A DNA stretch of 64,000 bases from Corynebacterium capitovis DSM 44611 (GCF_030440535.1 NZ_CP047117.1:496001-560000); one strand, 5' to 3'. Counted from the stretch's first letter, positions 1 to 9,450 are shown. Numbers and translations are program-made. The notes: generated by a model not told the origin, from the letters alone.

Positions 1-1
1 G

Positions 2-517
2 GTACAAGACGCGGTGCGGGCCTTGGCCCCCGGCGATGAGGTGACGATTCGAGTCGCGCGCGGTGGCGCGGAGCAGGACATTCGCCTCACCCTCGGAACC
101 GCGGAGTCCGATCCGTCGGTGCCGCAGCTCGGGGTGTACATGACGTCGGAGCCAGCCGATGGCGTGACGGTGTCGTACAACCTCAACGACGTGGGCGGTC
201 CGAGCGCGGGCATGATGTTCTCCCTCGCCGTGATCGACAAGCTCTCACCGGGGGAGCTCAACGGTGGCGCGTTCGTTGCGGGGACGGGTACGATCGAAGA
301 AGATGGCAGCGTCGGGGAAATCGGCGGCATCAGCCACAAGATCGAGGCGGCCCGTGAGGCGGGCGCCCAGCTCTTCCTAGCGCCCCAAGGAAACTGTGCA
401 GAGGTCGCGCGCTCGAAGGCCGGCGACATGGTCGTCGCCTCGGTCGCGACTCTCGACGATGCCGTCGGCGCCATGGCCGACTTCAACGCCGGACGCGAGG
501 TCACGACCTGTCGCTAG
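2..517 (+). CDS. PDZ/Lon-like serine protease (YlbL type), 3' part only
   Basis: The gene enters from the left edge of the window, so its start is not visible; the frame is open from base 2. About 171 residues remain: the tail of a PDZ-like domain (ALAPGDEVTIRVARGG) followed by a Lon (S16) proteolytic domain. The Ser of GGPSAGMMF and the Lys of GGISHKIEAA fit the Ser-Lys dyad of Lon-type proteases. Family knowledge says such proteins are membrane-anchored PDZ-Lon proteases without an ATPase domain; the expected N-terminal anchor lies outside the window. The next gene is convergent and ends 6 bp away. Confidence 0.85.
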   Translation, partial: VQDAVRALAPGDEVTIRVARGGAEQDIRLTLGTAESDPSVPQLGVYMTSEPADGVTVSYNLNDVGGPSAGMMFSLAVIDKLSPGELNGGAFVAGTGTIEEDGSVGEIGGISHKIEAAREAGAQLFLAPQGNCAEVARSKAGDMVVASVATLDDAVGAMADFNAGREVTTCR

Positions 518-523
518 CGCGCG

Positions 524-1030
524 CTAGCTCGGCCGGGCGGCTAGGCCTAGCTCGTAGATCACCTCTCGGGGGTCGTCCTGATCCATCGAAACGAGCTGCT
601 GCAGCACCTGCCCGCGGTCGTTATCCACGACCGTGACAATCGCTGAGGTTCCCAGCGTCGACCAGCCCACAACGCGCGCCCCGGTGTCCTCAACGACCCG
701 CGAGCTGCGCAGCTCCGTCAGTAGCTGGGTTGTCGACGCCGCCTTCGCATCCGAGTCGAAGAATTGAAACTGCCCCACGTCACTGCCAGAACAGTCGTAC
801 GACCCTGACCTGTCCGTCACGCTGCACTGTTCCAGCTGAGAAAACAACGAGGCCGGAGCCAATGTGGAAAAGCGTTGGGAGACTTCGTCGACAAGCTGTG
901 TTCTCGAAGGGCTTTCGCTTGTTGGCGTATCCGTCTGCGCCGGCTGCTCACTGTCCTTCGAGCAGGCCGCGAGGGGCAGTGCGGCGGCGAGCAGGACGGT
1001 GGCGAGGCGGGGGAGGGGAAAGCGGTCCAT
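524..1030 (-). CDS. Putative secreted lipoprotein of unknown function
   Basis: The protein has 168 residues. The N-terminus is a lipoprotein signal: positive MDRFPLPR, a hydrophobic stretch, then the lipobox LAAC with the lipidated Cys near residue 23. A Ser/Thr/Pro/Gln-rich linker follows (SEQPAQTDTPTSESP), then a small folded domain with two further Cys (QCSVTD and DCSGSD) that could form a disulfide outside the membrane. The start ATG was chosen because AAGGAA lies 7 nt upstream and the signal peptide begins there; the open frame continues upstream but overlaps the preceding gene. It lies 10 bp downstream of the PPA1309-like gene on the same strand, so the two are probably co-transcribed. 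I do not recognise the family of the mature domain. Confidence 0.75.
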   Translation of the reverse strand: MDRFPLPRLATVLLAAALPLAACSKDSEQPAQTDTPTSESPSRTQLVDEVSQRFSTLAPASLFSQLEQCSVTDRSGSYDCSGSDVGQFQFFDSDAKAASTTQLLTELRSSRVVEDTGARVVGWSTLGTSAIVTVVDNDRGQVLQQLVSMDQDDPREVIYELGLAARPS

Positions 1031-1040
1031 TGCGGGTTCC

Positions 1041-1571
1041 TTAGAGCTCGTCCGGGTCTTGCTCCAGCCCGAAACGGAGGGCTTCAGTGACGTGGGGGGC
1101 GACGTTCGGGCCGCCGCGCAGCTCGATATTGTCCTCGGCAAAAGGGCCGTTGCTTTCCAGTTCGGCTTCCGTTGGGCGCAGCTGGAGCAGGGTGAGGTCG
1201 ATACCGTCGGAGCGCAGCACGCCCGAGAATAGGCGCGCATGCCGGGCGACGTCGCCTTCGGGGGCCGATGCGTCGCGGAAAGAGATCTCCTGGGCGAGGA
1301 TGACCCCCGCGACGTCACTAGGCCAGGCGAGGCGGGTGATGTATTCGTCTAACTCCGCCGACCCAGGCAGGATGCCGGCGGGTAACGTGTCTTGCACCAC
1401 GAGGGTGAGGGGAGAGTTAGCCTGGTCCGGGTCGAGCTGGTCGGCTAGAAGTTCGGTGGGAACGAGCGCGAAGAGGGTCGGACCCGCGTCCCAGCCCTCG
1501 GCGTGGATGAAATCGACGGCTTCCAGCATTGCCTTGTTAAGGGCTTGCTGGGATAGGACTGGGCTGGACAT
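1041..1571 (-). CDS. PPA1309-family conserved actinobacterial protein
   Basis: The protein has 176 residues starting MSSPVLSQQALNKAMLEAVDF. It has no signal peptide or membrane segment and looks like a soluble cytoplasmic protein of the PPA1309 family, whose function is not known. The start is supported by GGAAGGG about 5 nt upstream; an ATG 33 nt further up (base 1604) would add 11 residues and cannot be excluded. The gene is divergent from the UPF0182 gene and sits directly upstream of the lipoprotein gene. The same neighbourhood (PPA1309 next to UPF0182 and a PDZ-Lon protease) is, from memory, conserved in corynebacteria, which supports the call. Confidence 0.75.
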   Translation of the reverse strand: MSSPVLSQQALNKAMLEAVDFIHAEGWDAGPTLFALVPTELLADQLDPDQANSPLTLVVQDTLPAGILPGSAELDEYITRLAWPSDVAGVILAQEISFRDASAPEGDVARHARLFSGVLRSDGIDLTLLQLRPTEAELESNGPFAEDNIELRGGPNVAPHVTEALRFGLEQDPDEL

Positions 1572-1656
1572 GGGAACCCTTCCGGTCGCTGCTCCGTTGG
1601 ACATCTAAAGTAGGACCTTAGTACGCACCCACACACCTTTTTCTGAAGGAGCAGGA

Positions 1657-4584
1657 TTGGCTACCCGCCTGACCCAGCCTCGACCCCGTCCATCCACCCC
1701 AAGCAAGGGCCTTTTAGTGGGCGTGGCCGCCATCGCCGTGCTGCTTGTGATCGTGCCCATCCTCATCGGGTTATACACAGATTGGCTGTGGTTCGGCGAG
1801 CTCCAGTTCCGGGACATCTTCAGCAAGGTCCTTCTCACCCGCGCCGTCCTCTTCGTCATTTTCTCGCTGCTTGGGGGAGTCGCCGCGCGGGCAGCGGCGT
1901 GGACAGCTTGGCGGGCTCGTCCCCACGATGTATCGGGAAACGACCCGTTTTCGCCCCTGAGCACGTACCGTGCCAGTTTCGTGTCGGGCGTGGGCACGCT
2001 GCTGAGGTGGGTTCCCGTCATCGTGGGGTTGTTCACCGGGCTGGTTGGGCAGCGGGTGTGGCGCACGGTCCTCCTGTGGCTCAACGGCACTGCATTCGGG
2101 GTGCAAGATCCCCAGTTCCATAAGGACCTGGGTTTTTACGCCTTCACGCTGCCCGCACTCAACCTCGTCGTCGACGTGCTGTCGATGCTGGCTGTCGTCG
2201 CCTTCTTCGTCGGCCTTGTCGCCCACTACTTGCTGGGTGGTCTGCAGATCGGTAACAACGTCGCAGGCGTGAAAGGCCACATCTCCATGGCCGCGCGCGT
2301 GCAACTCGCCGCCACCGCGGGCGTCTGGATGCTGCTCCGCGCCGCCGGCTACTGGCTGGAGCGCTACAGCCTGCTGTACCAGCAAAACGAGATCTTCACG
2401 GGTGCGTCCTACACGTCGATCAACGCGATGCTTCCGGCCAAGATCATCCTCACCGTCATCGCCGTGATCGTCGCCGCCGCGTTCTTCACCTCCATCGTCT
2501 ACCGCGACTTCCGGGTTCCGGTCCTCGCGACGGTCCTTATGCTCGTGTCGGCCGTGGTAGTGGGCAACGTGTGGCCCGCTCTGCTTGAACAGTTCTCGGT
2601 CAAACCCAACCGTCAGGCCAAAGAATACGAGTACATTGGCCGCAACATCGAGGCCACGCGCCAAGCTTATGGCCTTACCGACGACACAGTGACGTACGAG
2701 AACAACTGGGGCAGCGGGGCGACATCCAATACCGAGGTGGCCAGCGACTCCGCCACGATCGGCAACATTCGCCTGCTCGATCCCGATATCATCTCGCCGA
2801 CCTTCACCCAGAACCAGCAGCTGCGCAACTTCTACGGTTTCCCTGAGACCCTCGCGATGGACCGCTACGAGGTAGACGGTCAGCTGCGTGATTTCGTGGT
2901 CGCCGCACGAGAGCTCAACCCCAACGCCCTGAGCGAGAACCAGCGCGACTGGATTAACAGGCACACGGTGTACACTCACGGCAACGGCTTCATCGCGGCG
3001 CAGGCGAATACCGTCGACGAGGCCGCGCAGGATGCGGGTTCGACCCGCGGGGGTCTGCCTATCTTCACGGTCTCCGACCTCCAAGCCAACGCCGATGCCG
3101 CCGAAAAGGAAGATGCGGAAGAGCTGGGTATCCGCGTCGACGAGCCGCGCATCTACTACGGGCCCGTCATCGCCGGCGCCTCGGACGGTCTGGACTACGC
3201 CATCGTTGGAGACAATGGGCAGGGTGCCGTCGAGTACGACACGGACTCCTCCTCGTACACGTACGCCGGCCAGGGCGGCGTCAACATCGGCAACTGGTTT
3301 AACCGGGCCGCCTACGCCGTGAAGTACCAAGAGCTGAACATGATCCTCTCCGACCGTGTTGGAGCGGATTCGAAGATCCTCTACGACCGCGACCCGCGCG
3401 AGCGCGTCGAGAAGGTTGCACCGTGGTTGACAACGGACTCGAAGACGTACCCCGCGGTTGTCGACGGCCGAGTGAAATGGATCGTTGACGGTTACACGAC
3501 GCTTGCAGACTTGCCGTACTCCACGCGGACCTCGCTGACGAACACCACGCAGGACGCGCTCAACCCCGACGGAACCACCCAACGTCTGGTGAACAACAAT
3601 GTCGGCTACATTCGCAACTCGGTTAAAGCAACCGTCGATGCCTTCGATGGCACCGTTGACCTCTACGCTTTCGACGAGTCCGATCCCGTGCTCAGGGCGT
3701 GGATGGGAGCGTTCCCGGATACGGTTCGCCCTTCGAGTGAGATCTCGGACAGCCTGCGTGAGCACCTGCGCTACCCAGAGGACCTGTTCAAGGTGCAGCG
3801 CTTCTTGCTCGCCCGCTACCACGTGGATGACCCTGGCGTGTTCTTTAGCAACGACGCCTTCTGGTCCGTCCCGAACGACCCGACGGCGCCCGAGGGGCGG
3901 CAAACCCTGAACCAGCCCCCGTACTACGTTGTGGCGGCGGACCCGGAGACGGGTAAACCGTCATTCCAGCTGATCACGCCCTTCCGTGGCCTGAACCGCG
4001 AATTCCTCGCCGCCCACGTTTCCGTCTCCTCGGACCCGGAAAACTACGGGAAGATGACGGTTCGCGTCCTACCAACAAGTACGCAGACCCAGGGTCCGAA
4101 GCAGGCGCAGGACGCTCTCATGTCCTCTGACCAAGTCGCACGCGACCGCACCTTGTGGCAGGGGTCCAACGATCTTAAGAACGGTAACCTGCTCACCCTC
4201 CCCGTGGGCGGCGGCCAGATCCTCTACATCGAGCCCATCTATTCCCAGCGAAAGGACCAGGCCTCGGCCTTCCCCAAGCTGCTTCGTGTCCTCGTCTTCT
4301 ACCGTGGGCAGGTGGGTTACGCGCCGACCATTTCCCAGGCGCTGAGCCAGGTGGGGATCAATTCGGATGCCGCCCAGGAAATCGGCATCGCAGCAGATGC
4401 CCCAGTGGCCACCCCTGCGGGCACTGATGCGAGCGGGACGAGCACCAGTAAGGATGGGGCACTCAAGAAGATTGACGAGGCCTTGCGCGACTTAGACAGC
4501 GCCAAGGGTGGCTCCTTCGAGGAGTATGGCCGCGCACTCGATTCGCTTGACGACGCTGTTGCTCAGTACCAAAACGCCCAGTAG
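1657..4584 (+). CDS. UPF0182 family integral membrane protein
   Basis: The protein has 975 residues. The first third carries several hydrophobic helices (for example GLLVGVAAIAVLLVIVPILI near residue 25 and further segments to about residue 310), followed by a large, mostly hydrophilic domain with many Tyr/Asn/Asp-rich stretches. The C-terminus has a linker (PAGTDASGTSTSKDGA) and a short helical tail. This matches the UPF0182 (COG1615) membrane family, which has no agreed function. The start is TTG at 1657, supported by AAGGAG ending 5 nt before it; the first in-frame ATG lies far inside the membrane region. The gene is divergent from the PPA1309-like gene. No obvious terminator follows; the tRNA-Met promoter begins 10 bp after the stop. 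Confidence 0.88.
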   Translation: MATRLTQPRPRPSTPSKGLLVGVAAIAVLLVIVPILIGLYTDWLWFGELQFRDIFSKVLLTRAVLFVIFSLLGGVAARAAAWTAWRARPHDVSGNDPFSPLSTYRASFVSGVGTLLRWVPVIVGLFTGLVGQRVWRTVLLWLNGTAFGVQDPQFHKDLGFYAFTLPALNLVVDVLSMLAVVAFFVGLVAHYLLGGLQIGNNVAGVKGHISMAARVQLAATAGVWMLLRAAGYWLERYSLLYQQNEIFTGASYTSINAMLPAKIILTVIAVIVAAAFFTSIVYRDFRVPVLATVLMLVSAVVVGNVWPALLEQFSVKPNRQAKEYEYIGRNIEATRQAYGLTDDTVTYENNWGSGATSNTEVASDSATIGNIRLLDPDIISPTFTQNQQLRNFYGFPETLAMDRYEVDGQLRDFVVAARELNPNALSENQRDWINRHTVYTHGNGFIAAQANTVDEAAQDAGSTRGGLPIFTVSDLQANADAAEKEDAEELGIRVDEPRIYYGPVIAGASDGLDYAIVGDNGQGAVEYDTDSSSYTYAGQGGVNIGNWFNRAAYAVKYQELNMILSDRVGADSKILYDRDPRERVEKVAPWLTTDSKTYPAVVDGRVKWIVDGYTTLADLPYSTRTSLTNTTQDALNPDGTTQRLVNNNVGYIRNSVKATVDAFDGTVDLYAFDESDPVLRAWMGAFPDTVRPSSEISDSLREHLRYPEDLFKVQRFLLARYHVDDPGVFFSNDAFWSVPNDPTAPEGRQTLNQPPYYVVAADPETGKPSFQLITPFRGLNREFLAAHVSVSSDPENYGKMTVRVLPTSTQTQGPKQAQDALMSSDQVARDRTLWQGSNDLKNGNLLTLPVGGGQILYIEPIYSQRKDQASAFPKLLRVLVFYRGQVGYAPTISQALSQVGINSDAAQEIGIAADAPVATPAGTDASGTSTSKDGALKKIDEALRDLDSAKGGSFEEYGRALDSLDDAVAQYQNAQ

Positions 4585-4593
4585 CCAGGGGAT

Positions 4594-4622
4594 TTGTTCT
4601 TGGAGGGGACGGTGGATATAGT
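4594..4622 (+). promoter_or_regulatory. Promoter of the initiator tRNA gene
   Basis: TTGTTC (-35) and TATAGT (-10) are separated by 17 bp and lie 48 bp upstream of the mature tRNA. The -35 is embedded in CAGGGGATTTGTTC, which recurs exactly in the tRNA-Ala promoter near 40.7 kb. Confidence 0.65.
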
Positions 4623-4670
4623 TACTTCTCGTTGCCGGGAACGGCAGCAGGTGAAGTACATATCACCCGT

Positions 4671-4744
4671 CGCGGGGTGGAGCAGCTCGGTAGCTCGCTG
4701 GGCTCATAACCCAGAGGTCGTAGGTTCGAATCCTGCCCCCGCTA
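4671..4744 (+). tRNA. Initiator tRNA-Met (anticodon CAT)
   Basis: A complete cloverleaf can be drawn: acceptor CGCGGGG pairing with CCCCGC, D-arm GAGC/GCTC, anticodon arm CTGGG-CTCATAA-CCCAG with anticodon CAT, and T-arm GTAGG-TTCGAAT-CCTGC. The first base pair is a C-T mismatch and the anticodon stem has three consecutive G-C pairs, both hallmarks of initiator tRNA. The 3' CCA is not encoded (ACT follows). Confidence 0.93.
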
Positions 4745-4751
4745 CTAAATG

Positions 4752-4782
4752 AAACCCCTCTCCTTCGGGAGAGGGGTTTTTC
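4752..4782 (+). terminator. Rho-independent terminator after tRNA-Met
   Basis: A 12-bp hairpin (AAACCCCTCTCC / GGAGAGGGGTTT) with a TTCG loop is followed by a T-run. The A-run on the opposite side means it may also stop transcripts from the convergent lipase gene. Confidence 0.85.
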
Positions 4783-4794
4783 GTGTCTACGGGG

Positions 4795-6249
4795 TCACGA
4801 CAATCCCGACGAGGAGTGGCCCGTCAGCGCGTCTCGCAGGCCTGCGAGACCACCGGGGTGCTCCTGCGCGCCGGGGCCTGCTGGGGGAACTGGGGTGGCC
4901 GGGGCGATGGCGTTGCCCGCGGGGATGGAACCGCAGCTGGAACCTGCCGGCACGCCGTCGAAGCGACCCTTCAGCCAGCTCCAGGCATCATTATTCCACG
5001 CGAGGAAGCCGGTGGAGTGCTCCAGGATTGGGTACTCCTTGTAGGTGACGGGCGTCCCTGCACCGCAGTACTTGTTGGCCAAAGCGCGGGTGTCTCCGGT
5101 GACCGTGATGCCGTCGCCCGGGCCCACGCCCTCCGGTCCGTTTGGTGTGCCGGTGAGCGTGCCGTTGTTGGCCTGGCCGATGAAGGACGCAATGGTGGGA
5201 TCGGGCGCGAGCAGCGGGTTGGCGCGGTTGGCAGCGTCAACGAACTCGGGCACTGAGCGGGGGTCTTGGTACTCCGGTTTGAACAAAGCGGCCCAGTTGA
5301 TGCCCGCAAACGAGAGGTTCACCTCCGTCAGGGTGGCGCGGGACAGGTCGCGCATCATCCGCTGGCCGTAGTCCGACATGTATTGATCCAAGGAAAAATC
5401 GTAGGCGCGGGCCATTCCGATGAGCACCATGACCGTCATCGGTCCCCAGAAGGGGGCGCCGTCGATGTAGCGGACGGTGTTCATGAGGTTTGTTGGTATG
5501 CCTCCTGCGGCAGTACCCACGAGCTGGCTGTTGACATCAGGGGCGTAAGTGGGGGCGAGCTGGGCGGCCCACGTCGAGGCAATTGCCCCGCCCGAGTAAC
5601 CGGTCAGACCGACGGGAGAGGAGGGCGTGAGACCCGTTTCGGGGGTGCGCAGGGCTGCACGGATACCGTCGAGGGTCAACCGCGCGTACGTGGGGCCGTC
5701 GAAAAGATTAGCGTCTTGGCCTTCTATGTCGGTGACGGCGACGGTGTAACCGTCGAAAAGCATCTGAGCAATGGAGACGGTTTCGCCGTAGGAGTTCACA
5801 AGCCCGAGCGCGACGTCACCGGCGATGGCGCGTGAGGGGCTGTGCGCGGGATCGAGTGAGTCGTAGACGGAATGTAGGGAGACTAAGCGCCCGCTCGAGT
5901 GAGCCGGGGGTTTAATCACCGACGTGAGGTTGTAGGTGGGGTTGCCATCATGGTCGGTCGAGCGGTACTTGATCTGCACCACGTCCGTGAGAAGGGGCAG
6001 CCCGGCGATGTGGTACGCGATGGTGCGCTGGTCGATGACCTCACCGGGGCTGTAATCCGCGAGGTTGTCCGCGGGTGAGAAGAAGTCACTGCCGGAGTGA
6101 ACGATCGAGGACCCGCCGAGGGGAGCGCCTTCGTGGGGACCCTGCACGGAGGACATCTGGGCAGCGGAGTACGCGGGTGCGGCCGCGGTGGAAAATGCGG
6201 CCAGAACGAGGCTTATCGCGGTGCTTTTGTAACTTCTGTTGCGCCACAT
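4795..6249 (-). CDS. Secreted LIP-family lipase
   Basis: The protein has 484 residues. An N-terminal signal peptide (MWRNRSYKSTAISLVLAAFS, then TAAAPAYSA) directs export. The fold is the secretory lipase (LIP) type of alpha/beta hydrolase: the nucleophile elbow GYSGG is near residue 220, and a late His in LEHSTGF (near residue 412) fits the catalytic His. Four Cys-containing stretches near the C-terminus (KYCGAG, SSCGSIP) may form disulfides. The C-terminal tail is Pro/Ala/Gly rich. The start has a strong RBS (AGGAGG, 9 nt upstream). Likely substrates are acylglycerols or surface mycolate esters, but substrate cannot be read from the sequence. It stands alone, between tRNA-Met and the lut operon. 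Confidence 0.85.
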   Translation of the reverse strand: MWRNRSYKSTAISLVLAAFSTAAAPAYSAAQMSSVQGPHEGAPLGGSSIVHSGSDFFSPADNLADYSPGEVIDQRTIAYHIAGLPLLTDVVQIKYRSTDHDGNPTYNLTSVIKPPAHSSGRLVSLHSVYDSLDPAHSPSRAIAGDVALGLVNSYGETVSIAQMLFDGYTVAVTDIEGQDANLFDGPTYARLTLDGIRAALRTPETGLTPSSPVGLTGYSGGAIASTWAAQLAPTYAPDVNSQLVGTAAGGIPTNLMNTVRYIDGAPFWGPMTVMVLIGMARAYDFSLDQYMSDYGQRMMRDLSRATLTEVNLSFAGINWAALFKPEYQDPRSVPEFVDAANRANPLLAPDPTIASFIGQANNGTLTGTPNGPEGVGPGDGITVTGDTRALANKYCGAGTPVTYKEYPILEHSTGFLAWNNDAWSWLKGRFDGVPAGSSCGSIPAGNAIAPATPVPPAGPGAQEHPGGLAGLRDALTGHSSSGLS

Positions 6250-6453
6250 GGGCAGATTCCTCCTTTGATGGTCTCAGGCTTTCGGGCTGAGGCGTTTGTG
6301 CGGTTCGCCAAAGCCCGAGCGTGAACTCAGGTTAGACATGGGGAAAGCACCGAGGAGGAGGGAAGCTGGAAAGAGGAGACTTTCGTCCACCCCCATCCGT
6401 GACATGCAATTTTTTTGGAGGGTGGGGGACGCACTGTAGGGGCACTTGACGGG

Positions 6454-7092
6454 TTAGCCGTGACCCTGCCCGACAATGATGACGTCCAAGTTGCGCGGGC
6501 CGTGCACGCCCTGAACGCGGATCAGCTCGATGTCCACGGTGGCGCTGGGGCCCGACACCATCGTGATCGGCCGGGTATGCAGGCCGCGGTCGATGAGTCT
6601 GTCTACGGCCTCAGGGAGGATCTCGACGATGTCCTCTTCTCGCACGACGCAGACATGGTGGTCGGGAAGGAGTGTCGTGGCTCGTCGCCCACTCGCCTCG
6701 CCGACCAGCACGATTGTCCCAGACACGGCTACAGCCAGCTCGGAGCCGGTGACGACGGCATCGACGGCGTCTAGGTCGGCGACAGTCAAGGGCTGGGTTG
6801 CGGAATCGACGAGGATCTCGCATTCAACTGAGCCCAGCCACTCGGACCGCGACACCGTTTCGGGCACGACGATGCGGGCGGCGCCCGCGAGGCACGTCGC
6901 GACCGTTCCGGCTACGTGCTCGGGCCGTGCGCGGTGGACGGTGGCGTCGTAGTCCTCGAGGCGGTCGATCAGCAGCTCGACGAGGTCGTCCCGGGCAAGG
7001 TCGGAGAAGCGGCGGTACTCCCGCGGCACGTCGACCTCGCGTTCGGTGTGCGCCTGACGAATGCGACCCAGGATTTCTTCACGTGCGTCCAT
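6454..7092 (-). CDS. lutC: LutC: LUD-domain subunit of lactate utilisation
   Basis: The protein has 212 residues of the LutC/YkgG (LUD) family. It contains the conserved pattern of a Rossmann-like domain ending in GPSATVDIELIRVQGVHGP, which is typical of LutC. It is the last gene of lutABC: its ATG overlaps the lutB stop as TGATG, indicating translational coupling. In the characterised Bacillus system LutABC together oxidise L-lactate to pyruvate in the cytoplasm. No iron-sulfur Cys motif is present in this subunit, as expected. No terminator hairpin is evident downstream. Confidence 0.88.
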   Translation of the reverse strand: MDAREEILGRIRQAHTEREVDVPREYRRFSDLARDDLVELLIDRLEDYDATVHRARPEHVAGTVATCLAGAARIVVPETVSRSEWLGSVECEILVDSATQPLTVADLDAVDAVVTGSELAVAVSGTIVLVGEASGRRATTLLPDHHVCVVREEDIVEILPEAVDRLIDRGLHTRPITMVSGPSATVDIELIRVQGVHGPRNLDVIIVGQGHG

Positions 7093-8573
7093 CACTTCTC
7101 TCTGTTCTTCCACCAGCTGCGGAACGACTGCTTCGGGGGTTGCGGAACGTCGCGGGAGCTTGTCCATTTCCCGGCGAACCCCGGCAGATCCCGCAGGCCG
7201 CCGGCGGGGGATACGCCGCGCGCGGCCGGCAGCCCCTTTTCGACGAGACCCATGCGCCGTCCGTCGGACATCGCCCACTTCGCCGCCTTGAGTGCCACGT
7301 CGAGTTGCGTAGCCGGGACGGGGGAGCCGTGGTTGACCTCTTGGTCCTCGTTGCGCAGGCGTACGAGCATCTCTGGGATGTTAATCTTCACCGGGCACGC
7401 GTCGAAGCACGCACCACACAGGGAAGACGCGTAAGGGAGGGAGCCGTTCTCCGCGGCGTCTATCCCGGTGAGTAGGGGAGTCAAGATCGCCCCGATGGGG
7501 CCGGGATACACGGAGCCGTAGGCGTGGCCGCCGGTGCGTTCGTAGACGGGGCAGACGTTCATGCAGGCCGAGCAGCGGATGCAATGGAGTGCCTCGCGCC
7601 CGTGATCGTCGGCAAGAGCGCGCGTGCGGCCGTTATCCAGGAGCACGACGTGCATGTTGTGGGGGCCGTCACCCTGCTGGTGACCTGCCCAGAACGAACT
7701 GTAGGGGTTCATCCGCTCACCGGTGGAGGAGCGGGGAAGGAGCTGCATAAACACTTCGAGGTCGCGGAAGGTGGGGATGAGCTTTTCAATGCCCATCACC
7801 GTGATCAGGGTCTCAGGAAGCGTGACGCACATGCGCCCGTTGCCTTCGGACTCGACGATGGACAGCCCGCCGGTCTCCGCGATGCCGAAGTTGGCTCCCG
7901 AGATGGCCACTTTCGTGGTGAGGAATTTGTGGCGCAGGTACTTTCTGCTCGCCTCTGCCAGCTTGTGCGGGTCGGTGCTGAGGTCGGGGTCGACGCCGGG
8001 GATGCCGTCGAGGAAGATGCGTCTAATCTCCTCGCGGTTGCGGTGGATCGCTGGGACGAGGATGTGGGAGGGGCGGTCGCCCCCTAACTGGACGATGAGC
8101 TCCGCCAGGTCGGTCTCGAAGGCGTCGATATCGCGCTTGCTAAGGTACTCGTTGAGCCCGATTTCCTGCGTGGCCATTGACTTGACCTTGATGACCTCCC
8201 GCCGGCTGTCCTCGTTGACAGGCGCGTTGTGCTCAATAAGCTTCTCGACGATCGCGTTCGCCTCTTCCGCGTCCCGGGCCCAGTGGACGTGCCCACCGCG
8301 GGCAGTGACGTTTTCTTCAAACTGCTCGAGGAGCTCGGGCAGCCGCGCCATGACGTCCGCCTTGATCGCTGAGCCCGCGTCTCGGAGACGCTCCCAATCA
8401 GGCATCTCCGCGACGCGTTTGGCCCGCTTTCCACGGATGGTGTGTGTCGCCTTCTGCAGGTTCGAGCGCATCTGCACGTTGCCGAGCTCGTGCGCCGCGA
8501 CCTCGGGGAAAGGATGGTTTTCAAACAAATTACCCGTACCGCGAACGGTCGGAATACCGAGCTGAGTAGTCAT
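7092..8573 (-). CDS. lutB: LutB: iron-sulfur subunit of lactate utilisation
   Basis: The protein has 493 residues. An N-terminal LUD domain (roughly residues 60-300, with LPETLITVMGIEKL) is followed by a ferredoxin-like region with two 4Fe-4S motifs, CIRCSACMNVCPV and CGACFDACPV, near residues 305 and 360. This is the LutB/YkgF architecture. The chosen ATG forms an ATGA overlap with the end of lutA; the open frame extends further upstream only as a shadow of lutA. LutB is thought to pass electrons from lactate to the respiratory chain. The CDS overlaps lutC by 1 nt. Confidence 0.92.
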   Translation of the reverse strand: MTTQLGIPTVRGTGNLFENHPFPEVAAHELGNVQMRSNLQKATHTIRGKRAKRVAEMPDWERLRDAGSAIKADVMARLPELLEQFEENVTARGGHVHWARDAEEANAIVEKLIEHNAPVNEDSRREVIKVKSMATQEIGLNEYLSKRDIDAFETDLAELIVQLGGDRPSHILVPAIHRNREEIRRIFLDGIPGVDPDLSTDPHKLAEASRKYLRHKFLTTKVAISGANFGIAETGGLSIVESEGNGRMCVTLPETLITVMGIEKLIPTFRDLEVFMQLLPRSSTGERMNPYSSFWAGHQQGDGPHNMHVVLLDNGRTRALADDHGREALHCIRCSACMNVCPVYERTGGHAYGSVYPGPIGAILTPLLTGIDAAENGSLPYASSLCGACFDACPVKINIPEMLVRLRNEDQEVNHGSPVPATQLDVALKAAKWAMSDGRRMGLVEKGLPAARGVSPAGGLRDLPGFAGKWTSSRDVPQPPKQSFRSWWKNREK

Positions 8574-9394
8574 CGAAGCGTCCCTCCAGTAACAGGTGCG
8601 CCCTCCGCGGGCAGGAACAGCGGCTCCTCTTTGGTCGAGGCGAGGATGCGGGCGAAGTGTACGACCGGCGGGGCGATCCCGTCGCCGGGGACGAGCCTGT
8701 GCGTTCTCGCTATCCCGCCGCCGATGTGCATGAGGCAGGAGGCATCGCCTCCGGTACACACGTCGGCACCGGTCGACATGACCGCTTCCACCTTGTCGGC
8801 CAGCATCGCCCCCGACACCTGCGCGTTCTTCACTGAGAAGGTGCCACCGAACCCACAGCACGTGTCCTCGTCGTAAGGCATGCGAAGGTCGAGGCCCTCG
8901 ACGGAGCGCAGGAGTTCGGCTTGTCTGTCACCGAGGCGTAGAAGACGCATTCCGTGGCAGGATGGGTGGTAGGCGACGGCGTGAGGAAAGTAGCTACCCA
9001 GCTGCTCGGCCGAGTTGGTCACGCCACAAATATCGGTGAGGAACTGGGAGAGTTCGAAGGTGCGCTCCGCGACCTCGGTCGCCCGAGCCCCGAGGTCTGG
9101 GTCGTTGTTGTATTCGGCCACCATCGGGTGTTGGTGGCCGAGGGAAGCGACGCACGAGCCGCTTGGTGCAACCGCGTAATCCCAGGTCTCCTCCTCGAAC
9201 GCGCGAACGTGGTTGCGCACGACGGGGTAGGCGTCGCGGAATTTGCCCGAATTGATGTGCATTTGGCCACAGCACGCCTGGCGTTCTGGGAACGTAACCG
9301 TATGTCCCAGCCGCTCCAGGATCCGCACTGTGGCCTGGGCTGTTTCGGGGTACATCGCGTCCACGATGCATGTGGCGAAGAGAGCGATTCGCAT
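8570..9394 (-). CDS. lutA: LutA: Cys-rich (CCG-domain) subunit of lactate utilisation
   Basis: The protein has 274 residues with two CCG (DUF3400-like) modules. Visible motifs are ACCGQMHINSGK near residue 40, HPSCHGMRLL and TCCGFGGTFSVK in the second half, which bind an iron-sulfur or heterodisulfide-type cluster in this family. It is the first gene of lutABC. A -10-like TAATGT lies 7 nt before the ATG, so the operon message is probably leaderless; GGAGAG within that gap could alternatively act as a weak RBS. I saw no clear LldR-type operator in the 60 bp upstream. Confidence 0.9.
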   Translation of the reverse strand: MRIALFATCIVDAMYPETAQATVRILERLGHTVTFPERQACCGQMHINSGKFRDAYPVVRNHVRAFEEETWDYAVAPSGSCVASLGHQHPMVAEYNNDPDLGARATEVAERTFELSQFLTDICGVTNSAEQLGSYFPHAVAYHPSCHGMRLLRLGDRQAELLRSVEGLDLRMPYDEDTCCGFGGTFSVKNAQVSGAMLADKVEAVMSTGADVCTGGDASCLMHIGGGIARTHRLVPGDGIAPPVVHFARILASTKEEPLFLPAEGAPVTGGTLR

Positions 9395-9450
9395 GCTCTC
9401 CACATTAGGCTTCGGCCCGCCCCCGCGCACGGACCGAAACCCTAGCGTTG

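Noticed and set aside
1771..3903. A 710-codon open frame antisense to the UPF0182 gene
   Set aside because: It follows from high GC and codon bias of the real gene; the product is Arg/His/Val-rich low-complexity without motif, RBS or homology pattern.
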